A stretch of DNA of 64,000 nt from CADEED01 sp035701825 (GCA_035701825.1 DASSRK010000147.1:1-64000), one strand, 5' to 3'. Counted from the first letter of the stretch, positions 32,599 to 41,928 are shown. The notes: generated by a model from the letters alone, not told the origin. A program made the numbers and translations.

Positions 32599-33963
32599 AT
32601 GGATTTGAACTCGACTTTCCTGCAGATCGAACTGCGTACCTGGCTGACCGCGGCGGCGATCGCGGTGCTGCTGGCCGTCGCGCACTTCGCCTTGCGCGGG
32701 TGGGCCCGGCGACGCGCGCGCAGGCACCAGGACGAGCCGCTCGCGCCGGGTGAATCTGCCAGCGTGCGCTTCTGGATTGCCCGGGGATTGGGCGATGCGA
32801 TTCCCCCGCTCGCCTTCCTGCTGTGGCTGCATGGTCTGTCCATCGCCGCGACGATGCTGCTCGGCGAGGTTCCCGACGCCCGGTGGAGCTCCTGGGGCCT
32901 GACGATCCTCGCCGCCCTGCGTGGCCTTGGAACGCTGCTCGGCCTTGCCTGGCTGTTGGCGCGTATCGCCCGCACGCTCGAGGCGTTGCTGCAGTCATTC
33001 GCATCCCGCACCGAAGCGCAGTGGGACGACGTCATGCTGCCCTTCGCCGGCAGATCGCTGCGCGCGATCCTGCCGATGCTCGCGCTGATCCTCGGTACTC
33101 CGGCGTTGAGCGTGACCAAGGACGCCCAGGACGTGATCCAGAACGCCGTGAGCCTCGCGCTCATCGGCACGATCGGCTTCATCCTCGTGCAGTTCGTCGA
33201 TGCCATCGCCGAAATGATCCTCAAGCGTCATCGCCTCGATGTCGCCGACAATCGCGAGGCGCGCGGCGTCTACACGCAGGTGATGGTGCTCAAGAAGATC
33301 GCGGTCGGGGTCATCGCGGTGTTCGCGATCGCCTCGATGCTGATGGTCTTCCAGTCGGTCCGGCAGTTCGGGACCGCGATGATCGCCTCGGCGGGCGTCG
33401 CCGGCATCGTGATCGGCTTCGCGGCACAGAAGAGCCTCGCGACCCTGCTCGCGGGCTTTCAGATCGCCATGACCCAACCGATCCGCATCGACGACGTGGT
33501 CATCGTCGAAGGGGAGTGGGGGAGGATCGAGGAGATCACGCTCACCTACGTGGTGGTGCGCATCTGGGACCTGCGTCGCCTGGTCGTGCCCATCACGTAC
33601 TTCATCGAGAAGCCGTTCCAGAACTGGACGCGGATCTCGGCGGATATCCTCGGATCGGTCTTCATCCAGGTCGACTATGGCGTGCCGGTCGATGCGCTGA
33701 GACAGGAGCTGACGCGAATCCTCGAGTCTTCGCCGAATTGGGACCGCAAGGTGAACGTGCTGCAGGTGACCGATGCGAAGGAGCGCACCCTCGAGCTGCG
33801 TGCGCTCGCGAGCTCGAGTGACGCCAGCAAGTCATGGGACCTGCGGTGCGAGGTGCGCGAGAAGCTGATCGCCTTCCTGCAGAAGAACTATCCACTGAGC
33901 CTGCCGCGCCTGCGTGCCACGCTCGATCCGGTGCCTCCCGCCGGCAGCGCCGCAGCGGGATAG
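32599..33963 (+). CDS. MscS-family mechanosensitive channel
   Basis: A 454-residue membrane protein. Several N-terminal helices precede the pore helix region (MIASAGVAGIVIGFAAQKSL, glycine- and alanine-rich as in MscS TM3), then a cytosolic beta domain with PIRIDDVVIVEGEWGRIEEI and RLVVPITYFIEKPFQNW. Such channels release solutes on hypo-osmotic shock. The ATG at 32599 is preferred because AAGGAGG lies six bases upstream. It follows otsA by 25 bases and probably shares its transcript. Confidence 0.92.
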   Translation: MDLNSTFLQIELRTWLTAAAIAVLLAVAHFALRGWARRRARRHQDEPLAPGESASVRFWIARGLGDAIPPLAFLLWLHGLSIAATMLLGEVPDARWSSWGLTILAALRGLGTLLGLAWLLARIARTLEALLQSFASRTEAQWDDVMLPFAGRSLRAILPMLALILGTPALSVTKDAQDVIQNAVSLALIGTIGFILVQFVDAIAEMILKRHRLDVADNREARGVYTQVMVLKKIAVGVIAVFAIASMLMVFQSVRQFGTAMIASAGVAGIVIGFAAQKSLATLLAGFQIAMTQPIRIDDVVIVEGEWGRIEEITLTYVVVRIWDLRRLVVPITYFIEKPFQNWTRISADILGSVFIQVDYGVPVDALRQELTRILESSPNWDRKVNVLQVTDAKERTLELRALASSSDASKSWDLRCEVREKLIAFLQKNYPLSLPRLRATLDPVPPAGSAAAG

Positions 33964-33977
33964 GGTTTGCGCGCGGA

Positions 33978-35093
33978 TCAGCCGGCCTGCCGTCGTGGCG
34001 ACTTGCGAGGAGCCCAGATGCCTTTCAGCGAGATGAACGCCAGCCCGTTGTTCGCATTCACCGGGATCACCAGCTGGTTCGCCGCCGGGTCGTAACACAT
34101 CGATGCCGCGGATGGGATGTTCTCCGCGACCAGCCTGGCGGGCTTGCCCGGCACCATCATCGAGACGCCGCCCTGCCGCACGCTCGATACGAACTTCACG
34201 CCGTCGGGCATGATCACCAGCCCATCGTTCCCGGCTTGCGCCGCCTGCTCCGTGCGCACGACCTTTCCGTCGGCTGCGAACGTGACGACGTCGGCCGTGC
34301 CGATGTTCACCACGACGATGTTCCCATCCCCGTCCATCTCGATGCCATTCGGCATGCTGAGCGGCGCGCCTTGCGCGAACACGGATGCCTGGCCGCCCGG
34401 GGAGACTTTCCATACCTGCCAGGTCTCGGGCTTGTCCGCCGAGCCGGTATTGGTGGCGTAGACGGTGCCATCCGCCGCCACGGCGATGTCGTTCAACCAT
34501 GGCGCCCCGGCCACGGTGACCGACCGGAGCGGACGCCCGCTCGCCAGGTCGAAGCTGCGGACCACCGCGACGCTCGCGGTGTTCTGGCCGGCGTTCGCCG
34601 GGTCCGGTGTGCCGCCGTCGCGATCCGCCAGGTAGAGCACGCCCTGCTGGATGGCGCTGCCGAACGGCTCGTTGAGGACCAGCGGCGGCGACATGCCGTC
34701 GCGTTCGGCGCCGGCGTTCTGGACCCCTATCCACCGTGGCGTGTGCACGCTGCCGTCGTGATTGATCAAGGCGATCCAGGCGTCGTTCGCACGCACCGAT
34801 TGTCCGACACCGCGCGACGGCGCCACGATGACGCCGCGGCTCGCGTCGTAGACGCAGCTCTCGACGGAGTAGAGGGCGCCGAACATGCGCACGTTCCCCG
34901 ATGCGGGGGCGAATGCGGCGGGCGGGGCACCGGGGGCGGGTGGCGCCACCGGCAGGCCCACGGGATTGCCCACGTAGTAGTCGCGCGGCACGGGCGGCTG
35001 CTGCGCGAGCGCCGCACCGGCGAGGCCCAGCGCGAGCAATGCGCTGATCAACCGGGACTTCGCGCGTTGCATGGACACGAATGTTTCCGACAT
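33978..35093 (-). CDS. secreted SMP-30/gluconolactonase-like beta-propeller protein
   Basis: A 371-residue protein with a signal peptide (about residues 8-31, ending AALAQQ) and a proline-rich linker (VAPPAPGAPPAAFAP). The rest has SMP-30/NHL-like repeats such as LNDIAVAADGTVYATNTG, MPNGIEMDGDGNIVVVNIG and NDGLVIMPDGVKFVSS. A sugar-lactone or similar hydrolase activity is possible but unproven. Start at 35093 is chosen because GGGAGAGGG precedes it; 35072 is an alternative. Confidence 0.68.
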   Translation of the reverse strand: MSETFVSMQRAKSRLISALLALGLAGAALAQQPPVPRDYYVGNPVGLPVAPPAPGAPPAAFAPASGNVRMFGALYSVESCVYDASRGVIVAPSRGVGQSVRANDAWIALINHDGSVHTPRWIGVQNAGAERDGMSPPLVLNEPFGSAIQQGVLYLADRDGGTPDPANAGQNTASVAVVRSFDLASGRPLRSVTVAGAPWLNDIAVAADGTVYATNTGSADKPETWQVWKVSPGGQASVFAQGAPLSMPNGIEMDGDGNIVVVNIGTADVVTFAADGKVVRTEQAAQAGNDGLVIMPDGVKFVSSVRQGGVSMMVPGKPARLVAENIPSAASMCYDPAANQLVIPVNANNGLAFISLKGIWAPRKSPRRQAG

Positions 35094-35332
35094 GGGCCCT
35101 CTCCCGTATTCCTGTTGCGGCGCGAGTGTGCGGTTCGCGGCGCGCCACGGCAACCGCCGCACGCGTTCCATCTCCATGGACGCCGCCGCTCCCGAACTCC
35201 GTTATCCGGCATTCGCTTTCAATGACTTGAGGTTCCGCGGCGCGCGAACCCGCGCCCGCGAGCGGGCCGGAACGCAGGACGCACCGCCGCCGGCCTAACT
35301 AAATGCCGCGCGACGCCCTGGCAGGCCAAAGC

Positions 35333-35354
35333 CCCCGGCGATGTGTCGCCGGGG
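35333..35354 (-). terminator. terminator-like hairpin after the NHL lipoprotein gene
   Basis: A perfect nine-pair stem (CCCCGGCGA with TCGCCGGGG) and a four-base loop lie 24 bases beyond the stop of the lipoprotein gene. There is no strong T run, so termination may be Rho-dependent or the hairpin may only stabilise the RNA. The remainder of 35094-35378 shows no gene and should hold the SMP-30-like gene's promoter. Confidence 0.5.
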
Positions 35355-35378
35355 ACTCCTCTAACTACCCGGCCGAAG

Positions 35379-36965
35379 TCACGGAGTGCCCGCGTCGATC
35401 TGGCGCACGCGGCCGGAATCACGATCCACCACGTACAGGATGGTCCCGTCGGCGTTGAAGGCGCAGGAGTTGGGCTTCTGGAACTCGGCGTCGGCGACAG
35501 GGCCGTCGGTGCTCTTCGGCTTGCCCGTTCCGGCCACGAGCTCCACTGCGCCGCCCAGGCTGATTCGGCGCACCACCGCGCCGCCGGGGCTCGGCGCGTA
35601 GATGTAGCCATTGCTGTAGCAGACCTGGTTCACGGAGTTGCCGGTCTGCGCGAACATCGAGACGACTCCGCCGGTGATCTTGTAGAACGTCCCGGTCGAC
35701 CAGTTGCTGGCATAGACCTCGCCGTTCTCATCGGCCACCACGGCGACCACGTCCCTCAGTCCGCCGCCAGAGGCGTAGGTCGAGACGGTGCCGCCGGGAG
35801 TGATTTTCAGGACTTTGGCGCCGTTGCCCGCAAGTCCGGCGCCGTACAGGCCCACGAGGACATTGTCGTCACCATCCACCCAGACGCCACCAGGACCGTC
35901 CAATCCGGTGGCGAAGCTCGTCATGACGCCCGCCGGCGTGATCTTGCGCACGCTGTTCGATTGGTAGTCCGCCACGTACAAGTTGCCCTGCGAGTCGAAA
36001 TGCGAGCCATTGGCCGATCCGAGTCCCGAAGCGAATACCGACACCGTGCCATCCGGCGTCACGCGCAGGATCTGTTGCCCGGTCGAGCCGCCGGGTCCGC
36101 CCGACATGTAAAGGTTGCCGTCCGGACCGAAGGACAGGCCGTCGCTCGTGCCGGCGGTAGTTTGGGCGAGCGTCGATACGCGCCTGAACAGGCTGTCGGC
36201 GAACTCGACGTAGTCGAGATAGGTTTCCGACGCGGCGGCGCCCGACGGATTCGAGATGGCAATCACGTCTCCGGCGCTCACGGAAGTGACGAGGCTCGCC
36301 AATGCGTACGCGCCGGCCGTGGCCCGCAGCGCGAAACTGCCGGCGGCGCTGCCGTTCACCGTGGCCTCGAGCGCCCCCGCCGAATCCGCGCGGTACGCCA
36401 GGAACAGCACCCTGGCATCCTGGGACTCCGCGATGGATATGCCGAGACCGGCGGATCCCGCGAACACCGCCTTTCCGCCGGAAGCGCCCGCATCGTCCAC
36501 CGTATTCGCGCCGGCCGTCGCCGTCGCTGCCTCCGCTTCGACCCGGGCAGCGGTCTCGCTGGTCGTGACCTTGAACGAGCCCGAGACGCCGCCGATCGTC
36601 AGCGTGGCCGTGACCTCGCCCAGCGAGTCGCCCGACGATTGCACCCGGATGCGGACTTTCTGGTTGTTGCTGATCTGCCCCGCATTGCTGCCATAGGCCT
36701 GGCCGTCGATCGAGTATTCGCCGCCGCTGACGGATACCGGCGCCGCCGCGTTGATGCCCGAGATGGTCACCTGTTCGGATTCGACCTGCGTGCCCGGGGC
36801 CACGTTCGATTGCGCGGTGAACGCGAAGGCGGTGGGCGTGGTGTCGGCGCTGGAGGGAGGCGGGGTGCCGCCGCCGGACTTGCCGCCGGAGCCGCCGCAG
36901 CCGGGCAGCGAGAGGACGGCGACTAACAACCACGCGGCCGGCCGAAGGGACGGGTTTCCTGACAT
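35379..36965 (-). CDS. NHL-repeat lipoprotein
   Basis: A 528-residue lipoprotein. LLVAVLSLPGCGG contains the lipobox with the modified cysteine near residue 23, followed by a Gly/Ser/Pro linker. Residues about 45-140 look like an immunoglobulin-like or cadherin-like domain, about 145-260 a carbohydrate-binding-like domain, and 260-528 an NHL beta-propeller (GLSFGPDGNLYMSGG, GSHFDSQGNLYVADYQ, CAFNADGTILYVVDRDSG). Its role is unknown. The start at 36965 is favoured over the upstream GTG at 36998. Confidence 0.7.
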   Translation of the reverse strand: MSGNPSLRPAAWLLVAVLSLPGCGGSGGKSGGGTPPPSSADTTPTAFAFTAQSNVAPGTQVESEQVTISGINAAAPVSVSGGEYSIDGQAYGSNAGQISNNQKVRIRVQSSGDSLGEVTATLTIGGVSGSFKVTTSETAARVEAEAATATAGANTVDDAGASGGKAVFAGSAGLGISIAESQDARVLFLAYRADSAGALEATVNGSAAGSFALRATAGAYALASLVTSVSAGDVIAISNPSGAAASETYLDYVEFADSLFRRVSTLAQTTAGTSDGLSFGPDGNLYMSGGPGGSTGQQILRVTPDGTVSVFASGLGSANGSHFDSQGNLYVADYQSNSVRKITPAGVMTSFATGLDGPGGVWVDGDDNVLVGLYGAGLAGNGAKVLKITPGGTVSTYASGGGLRDVVAVVADENGEVYASNWSTGTFYKITGGVVSMFAQTGNSVNQVCYSNGYIYAPSPGGAVVRRISLGGAVELVAGTGKPKSTDGPVADAEFQKPNSCAFNADGTILYVVDRDSGRVRQIDAGTP

Positions 36966-37141
36966 TTTCACGGGGCTCTCCTGGATGATGTGGCGCACGT
37001 GCGCCGGGTCGCGACCGGGGCCGGATTCTTGGCAGTGCGCCCGTGGCCGGGCAACCGCGACTGGACGAAACCACGTTTTCCCGGGGCGAAACCGCGTCCT
37101 GCGCGGATGGAAATCCGGCGCGTGTAGTTAGTCAACGCCGC

Positions 37142-37166
37142 GCCGGCGCACGGCTGGTGCGCCGGC
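37142..37166. repeat. GC-rich inverted repeat before the sensor kinase gene
   Basis: GCCGGCGCA and TGCGCCGGC are a perfect nine-base inverted repeat around a seven-base loop, 29 bases upstream of the kinase start. It could be a protein-binding site or an RNA hairpin in the leader. No function can be assigned. Confidence 0.45.
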
Positions 37167-37194
37167 ACCGGCGGGGGTAGGATCGCGCGCACTC

Positions 37195-38409
37195 ATGAGC
37201 ACCTTCGCGCAAGAGGCCTTCCTTCCCTTCGAATCGCGGACGCCGCGCCAGCGTGCGCGCGCCCTGCAGGTGCTGCGGACGTTCGTCATCTGGCTGGTGG
37301 CATGGGCGCTGGTCAGCCTGATGTTCCTGGGCCAGGACATTTCACGCCGCCTGTTCTTCGGCGATCCGTCGCTGTGGATGGAAGTGGGCTTCTGGACGAT
37401 GCGGGCCGTGCTTTCCGCCGCCCTCACGCTCGCGATCCTGTGGCTCGGCGCGGTGCTGCCGCTGGAGAAGCGCGTCTGGGCGCGGCGCATCGCGCTGCAC
37501 GTCGTCCTCAGCCTCGGCTTCGGGGTCGCGCGCAGCGGGATCGAAGCGGTGGTCTATTCGCACCTGAGCGCGGGCTGGGGCCCGGCGTACGAGTGGGCGC
37601 GGGGCGTGGGCTACGCCTTCAAGGTGCTGCTGATCTTCGGCCTGCACCAGGCGCTGATCACCTACTGGTTCATCCTGGTGCTGCAAACCGCGGTCCGCTA
37701 CTACGAGAAATTCCAGGAGCGCGCCGAGGCCGCGTTGCGGCTCGAACTCAACGCGGCGGAACTGCGCGAACAGGTGACGCGCGCGCAACTCGGCGCCTTG
37801 AAGATGCAGCTGCAGCCGCATTTCCTGTTCAACACCCTGAACGCCATCATGGGCATGGTGCGCACCGGCGAGGTGCAGCAGGCCGAGCTCGCCCTGACGC
37901 GCTTCAGCGACCTGCTGCGCGCGGTCCTCGACGACATCGACGCGCAGGAGGTCACGCTCGAGCGCGAGCTCTCCTATCTCCAGCTCTATCTATCCATCGA
38001 GCAGATGCGCTTTTCGGATCGGCTGGTGGTCAACGTCAGGACGGACCCCGGCCTGCTGGACGCGGCGGTCCCGCACATGGCGCTGCAACCGGTCGCGGAG
38101 AACGCGGTACGGCACGGCATCGGCTGCAGCGTGGCGCGCGGCGCCATCGACGTGCGCATCTCGCGCGCCGGGGACAAGCTGCGCATCGTGGTGAAGAACA
38201 CCGGCGGCATCGCGCGCACCGGCCCGCCGCCCGGATGGGGCCTGGGCCTCGCGAACCTCAGGGCGCGGCTCAACCAGCTGTATGGAGCGGGCGCGGAATT
38301 GCGCCTGGAATGCGCGGACAGCGCGGCGGCGGTCGAAGTGATCGTGCCGTATCGCCGCCTGGTCAGCGTCGGTGACCCGGAAGTGCCGGCGGAGAACGTC
38401 CCGGCATGA
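37195..38409 (+). CDS. LytS/AlgZ-type sensor histidine kinase
   Basis: A 404-residue membrane kinase. About four helices (residues 26-46, 67-87, 98-118, 140-168) precede a coiled coil and the His_kinase domain: the phosphorylated histidine is in LKMQLQPHFLFNTLNAIMG (about residue 210), and the nucleotide-binding part has AENAVRHGI and GWGLGLANLRARL. It lacks a periplasmic sensor domain, so the membrane segments probably sense the signal. It overlaps its response regulator by four bases. Confidence 0.92.
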   Translation: MSTFAQEAFLPFESRTPRQRARALQVLRTFVIWLVAWALVSLMFLGQDISRRLFFGDPSLWMEVGFWTMRAVLSAALTLAILWLGAVLPLEKRVWARRIALHVVLSLGFGVARSGIEAVVYSHLSAGWGPAYEWARGVGYAFKVLLIFGLHQALITYWFILVLQTAVRYYEKFQERAEAALRLELNAAELREQVTRAQLGALKMQLQPHFLFNTLNAIMGMVRTGEVQQAELALTRFSDLLRAVLDDIDAQEVTLERELSYLQLYLSIEQMRFSDRLVVNVRTDPGLLDAAVPHMALQPVAENAVRHGIGCSVARGAIDVRISRAGDKLRIVVKNTGGIARTGPPPGWGLGLANLRARLNQLYGAGAELRLECADSAAAVEVIVPYRRLVSVGDPEVPAENVPA

Positions 38410-39185
38410 AGTCGGTGGCAAAGGACCGGTGGAGCGCCCTGATCGTGGACGATGAGCCCTTGGCGCGCGCCAGCCTGCGCAAGCTCCTCGAGCGCGAGGC
38501 AGACACCATCCACATCCTCGAAGCCAGGAATGGCCACGAGGCGGTATCCCTGATCGCGAGCGAGCGTCCCGACGTGGTGTTCCTCGACGTGCAGATGCCG
38601 GAGATGGACGGGTTCGAGGTGGTGCGCCAGGTCGGCGCCGCCGCGATGCCGGACGTCATTTTCGTCACGGCGCACGACCGCTTCGCCATCCAGGCATTCG
38701 AGATCCACGCGCTCGACTATCTTCTCAAGCCGGTGTCCGAGGAGCGCTTCGCCGAAGCGCTGCAGCGCGCCCGGCCGCACCGGCGGCACGACGAGGTCAG
38801 CGAGCGCATCGTGGCGCTGCTGCAGGCGCTGACGGCGCCGACCCGCGCTCTCACGCGCATCGCCGTGCGCTCCGCGGGCAAGACGCGCTTCGTGGACCTG
38901 GCGGACGTGCTGTGGATCCAGGCGGCGGAGAATTACGTGCAGCTGCATACCGCCACGTCCCGCCACCTGGTGCACGCCACCATGCAGTCGCTGCTCGAGC
39001 GCCTCGATCCCGCGGTGTTCGCGCGCATCCACCGTTCGGTGATCGTGAACATCCGCCACGTGGCGCAGATCGAAGCGGCGGAGCAGGGCGGCGACTACGT
39101 GCTGACCCTCGACAACGGCTTCAGCCTCGAGTCGAGCCGCAGCTACGGCGAAGTGATCCGCAAGCTGATTTCGAATCGCCCGTAG
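38406..39185 (+). CDS. LytTR-family response regulator
   Basis: A 259-residue regulator. The receiver domain (residues 12-125) has the acidic VDDEP, the phosphorylation site VVFLDVQMPEMDG and FVTAHDRFAIQAFE. The LytTR DNA-binding domain follows (RIAVRSAGKTRFVDLADVLW, AENYVQLHT, FARIHRSVIVNIRHV). It is the partner of the coupled kinase upstream. Targets cannot be told from the window. Confidence 0.94.
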   Translation: MKSVAKDRWSALIVDDEPLARASLRKLLEREADTIHILEARNGHEAVSLIASERPDVVFLDVQMPEMDGFEVVRQVGAAAMPDVIFVTAHDRFAIQAFEIHALDYLLKPVSEERFAEALQRARPHRRHDEVSERIVALLQALTAPTRALTRIAVRSAGKTRFVDLADVLWIQAAENYVQLHTATSRHLVHATMQSLLERLDPAVFARIHRSVIVNIRHVAQIEAAEQGGDYVLTLDNGFSLESSRSYGEVIRKLISNRP

Positions 39186-39268
39186 CCTCCAGGCATCCGG
39201 TCACCTGCCGACGGCCGCTGGGTCGCGCGGCGCCCGCTTGCCCCGTCTGCCACCGCCGTAGTAGAGTC

Positions 39269-39284
39269 TCCTACGCTCGTAGGA
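39269..39284 (+). promoter_or_regulatory. BlaI-type operator
   Basis: TCCTACGCTCGTAGGA is a perfect palindrome ending eight bases before the blaI-like ATG and overlapping the ribosome-binding AGGAGG. A repressor bound here would block both transcription and access to the start. A second related GTAGTAGAG lies just upstream (39258-39266). Confidence 0.6.
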
Positions 39285-39291
39285 GGAATAC

Positions 39292-39678
39292 ATGGCGACA
39301 CCGCGGCTGGGGAAACTGGAGCTCAGGATCATGCAGGCGCTGTGGCAGCGGGGGCCCTCGTCGGTGCGCGAGGTCCAGGAGAGCTTTCCAGCCAGGAAGC
39401 GGCCTGCCTACACCACGGTGCAGACCGTGATGTCGCGGCTCGAAGCCAAGGGCGCGCTGCGCCGCGCGAAGAAGATCAGCAACGCCCACATCTTCGAAGC
39501 CACGCTGACACGGGAAATGACCCAGGGACGCCTGGTCGACGAGCTACTCGGCTTCTTCGGCGGGCGGTCGCAACCGGTCATGGCGCACCTCATCGAATCC
39601 GGCAAGCTGACCCTGCAGGACATCAGGGACGCGGAGAAGATGCTGCGCTCGCTCGAGGACAAGGGATCGCGCAAATGA
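39292..39678 (+). CDS. BlaI/MecI/CopY-family repressor
   Basis: A 128-residue winged-helix repressor: LGKLELRIMQALWQRG, SVREVQESFP, AYTTVQTVMSRLEAKG, then the helical C-terminus with the cleavage region expected near LVDELLGFFGG. In such pairs a membrane M56 protease cleaves the repressor on induction. It overlaps the M56 gene by four bases. The palindrome directly upstream is its probable operator. Confidence 0.93.
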   Translation: MATPRLGKLELRIMQALWQRGPSSVREVQESFPARKRPAYTTVQTVMSRLEAKGALRRAKKISNAHIFEATLTREMTQGRLVDELLGFFGGRSQPVMAHLIESGKLTLQDIRDAEKMLRSLEDKGSRK

Positions 39679-40901
39679 GCGTGGCGCTGCTCGATCACCT
39701 GTGGCAATCGACGCTGTTCGCGCTCTGCGCCGTGGCGTTGACGTGGACCCTGCGGAACAACGGCGCACACCTGCGGCACGCGGTGTGGTGGGCGGCGTCG
39801 CTCAAATTCCTGGTGCCGTTTTCGTGGTTGGTCGCGCTTGGACAGCAGCTCCAGCCCCTTGTCGGACTGGAAGACACGCGCGGCGTCGGTCCGGTGGGAA
39901 TCGAGCAGGTATCCGTGTTGATCGCCGCACCCGCGCGTGCGCTGATGGCCGGATCAACCACGACTTGGTGGCCGGCACTCGCGATGACGGTGTGGCTCAT
40001 CGGCAGCCTGGCCCTGGCCGCTCGCTGGCTTGCCCGCTGGCGAGGCGTGCGCGCGATGTTGCGGGACGCCGTGCCCATTGCGCTCGCCGCGCCCATCCCG
40101 GTCAGGACATCCACGGGCCTGCACGAACCCGCGCTCGTCGGCATCGTGCGCCCCGTGCTGCTGCTGCCGGCGGAGGTCGCGACGCGACTGTCGCCGCCAC
40201 AGCTCGAGGCCGTCCTGCGCCATGAGCTCGCGCACCTGCGTCGTCACGACAACCTCGCATCCGCCATGCACATGCTGGTGGAAGTCATCTTCTGGTTTCA
40301 TCCACTCGTCTGGTGGATCGGCGCGCGCCTGCTCGAGGAGCGCGAGCTCGCGTGCGACGAGAGCGTCGTGCGATCCGGCACCGATCCGCGCACCTATGCC
40401 GAGGCCATTCTCACGGTTTGCCGGTCCTGTCTCGCATCGGACCTGGCATGTGTCGCCGGCGTCTCGGGCGCCGATCTGAAACTACGATTGGAGGCAATCA
40501 TGACGAAAGACGTGAAGGAGCTGGGTCGCGTCAAGCGGATCGCACTGGGGGTGCTCGCGCTGGCCGCGCTGTCGATGCCCGTGTGGGTGGGCATCACCTC
40601 GCCCGCGCAGGCCGAGGCGGCTGCCGCGAACCACGCCACCAGGCCGGTGGGCAGGATCGAACTGCTGGCCGGCAAGCGCGTGAAGCTCGAATACCAGGAC
40701 GTGGACGTGCGCGAGCTCATCCGGGCGATGGCCGAGGCGGCGCGCGTGAACATCCTGGTGAGCGACAAGGTGAGCGGTACCGTGACCGTGAAGCTCGCCG
40801 AAATGCCCTGGGACCAGGCGCTCGACATCATCCTGAACTCCCAGGGTCTCGCCCGTCGCGAAAAGGATGGAATCCTGTTCATCGAACCGGCTTCCGCCTG
40901 A
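39675..40901 (+). CDS. M56-family membrane protease with a C-terminal STN-like domain
   Basis: A 408-residue protein. N-terminal membrane helices are followed by the zinc protease motif HELAHLRRHDN and EERELACDESVV of the BlaR1/MecR1 M56 family. After a further helix (about residues 290-310) the C-terminal 75 residues (VKLEYQDVDVRELIRAMAEA, NILVSDKVSGTVTVKL, WDQALDIILNSQGLARR) resemble the STN/secretin N-terminal domain and not the usual beta-lactam sensor. It is coupled to the repressor upstream. The inducer is unknown. Confidence 0.85.
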   Translation: MSVALLDHLWQSTLFALCAVALTWTLRNNGAHLRHAVWWAASLKFLVPFSWLVALGQQLQPLVGLEDTRGVGPVGIEQVSVLIAAPARALMAGSTTTWWPALAMTVWLIGSLALAARWLARWRGVRAMLRDAVPIALAAPIPVRTSTGLHEPALVGIVRPVLLLPAEVATRLSPPQLEAVLRHELAHLRRHDNLASAMHMLVEVIFWFHPLVWWIGARLLEERELACDESVVRSGTDPRTYAEAILTVCRSCLASDLACVAGVSGADLKLRLEAIMTKDVKELGRVKRIALGVLALAALSMPVWVGITSPAQAEAAAANHATRPVGRIELLAGKRVKLEYQDVDVRELIRAMAEAARVNILVSDKVSGTVTVKLAEMPWDQALDIILNSQGLARREKDGILFIEPASA

Positions 40902-40911
40902 GGACGGGTGT

Positions 40912-40933
40912 CAGCGCCGATGCATAGGCGCTG
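40912..40933 (+). terminator. terminator-like hairpin after the M56 gene
   Basis: CAGCGCC and GGCGCTG form a seven-pair stem around an eight-base loop, and flanking GTG/CAC could extend it past one mismatch. It begins ten bases after the stop. It lacks a T run. Confidence 0.4.
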
Positions 40934-41017
40934 GCACCTGGCCCTCGACCCGCCGCGCGATCCCGGGTGTTTTACCGGCAGAAATTCCCGGCGAATCGTG
41001 GTAATCAGGGCGGCTTC

Positions 41018-41407
41018 ATGGTTTCAGAAAAAGAAATTCCCGCACCGGTCCTGCGGTTCATCGAAGAGAACATCGACACCGTTCCGCAGCTGGAGACGCT
41101 GCTGGAGATGAGCGAGGCCGCGGAACGCGGCTGGCTCATCGCGGACATCGCCGCGCACAACTACATCTCCGAGCAACGGGCCGAGGAGACCCTGCAGGCG
41201 TTGCGTCGACGCGGGCTGGTGTCCGTCGACGAGTCGGTGCCCAGCTTCCGATTCAGTCCCGCCGACGACCAGACGCGGGCGCTGGTTGCCGAAGTGGCCC
41301 GCTGCTACCGCCAGAACCTGTCGCGCATCGCGACGCTCATCCATGCGAAGCCCTCCGCGTCGATCAAGGAATTCGCGCGCGCCTTCGAGATGAAGAAGGA
41401 AAAATAG
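41018..41407 (+). CDS. small winged-helix-like protein
   Basis: A 129-residue protein. The centre (WLIADIAAHNYISEQRAEETLQ, RRRGLVSVDESVPSFRFSP) looks like a winged helix in which a helix-turn-helix is followed by a short wing. I do not recognise a named family. The ATG at 41018 gives the likely start; the upstream extension reads intergenic sequence. It ends directly before two DUF5985-like genes, with which it should be co-transcribed. Confidence 0.65.
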   Translation: MVSEKEIPAPVLRFIEENIDTVPQLETLLEMSEAAERGWLIADIAAHNYISEQRAEETLQALRRRGLVSVDESVPSFRFSPADDQTRALVAEVARCYRQNLSRIATLIHAKPSASIKEFARAFEMKKEK

Positions 41408-41677
41408 ATGTACCAGTTCATCGTCAACGTGTTGGGTACCGTGGTCGCCGGGCTGTGCGCAGTCCTGCTGCTGCGCGCGTACGCCGCCGTCCGCAAGCGC
41501 CTCTTGCTGTGGGCGGGGCTGTGCTTTGCCGGCCTGTGCGTCTCGAACGGCCTGGTGGTCGCGGACCTGTTCTTCTTTCCCACCGAGATCGACCTGTATC
41601 GCTGGCGGCTGGTGGCGGCGGCCGCGGCGATGCTGCTGCTGGTTTACGGACTCATTTTCGAGAGTGACCGGTCATGA
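41408..41677 (+). CDS. DUF5985-like small membrane protein
   Basis: An 89-residue protein with three hydrophobic helices (about residues 4-25, 34-54, 66-83). It resembles DUF5985 proteins, as does the following gene. It starts immediately after the previous stop and overlaps the next gene by four bases. Function unknown. Confidence 0.65.
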   Translation: MYQFIVNVLGTVVAGLCAVLLLRAYAAVRKRLLLWAGLCFAGLCVSNGLVVADLFFFPTEIDLYRWRLVAAAAAMLLLVYGLIFESDRS

Positions 41678-41928
41678 TCGAAGGATTCCTGCTCGGCGTG
41701 ATCGTGACGTGCTCGTTCGTGGCCGCCGCGTTCTTCGCGCGATTCTGGCGCGCGACGCGCGACCTGCTGTTCCTGGGCTTTGCCGCGGCGTTTTTCCTGG
41801 AAGGCCTGAACCGGATGGCCTTCCTCCTGCTGGACCAGCCGAACGTCGGTGACGAGGCGATCTACATCATTCGCCTGTTGAGCTACCTGATCATCCTGGC
41901 GGCGATCGCGCACAAGAACCGGGCCTAG
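41674..41928 (+). CDS. DUF5985-like small membrane protein
   Basis: An 84-residue membrane protein with the family-like start MIEGFLLGVIVTCSFVAAAF and FWRATRDLLFLGFAAAFFLEG. It has about three helices. It is coupled to the previous small membrane protein and may form a complex with it. Function unknown. Confidence 0.68.
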   Translation: MIEGFLLGVIVTCSFVAAAFFARFWRATRDLLFLGFAAAFFLEGLNRMAFLLLDQPNVGDEAIYIIRLLSYLIILAAIAHKNRA

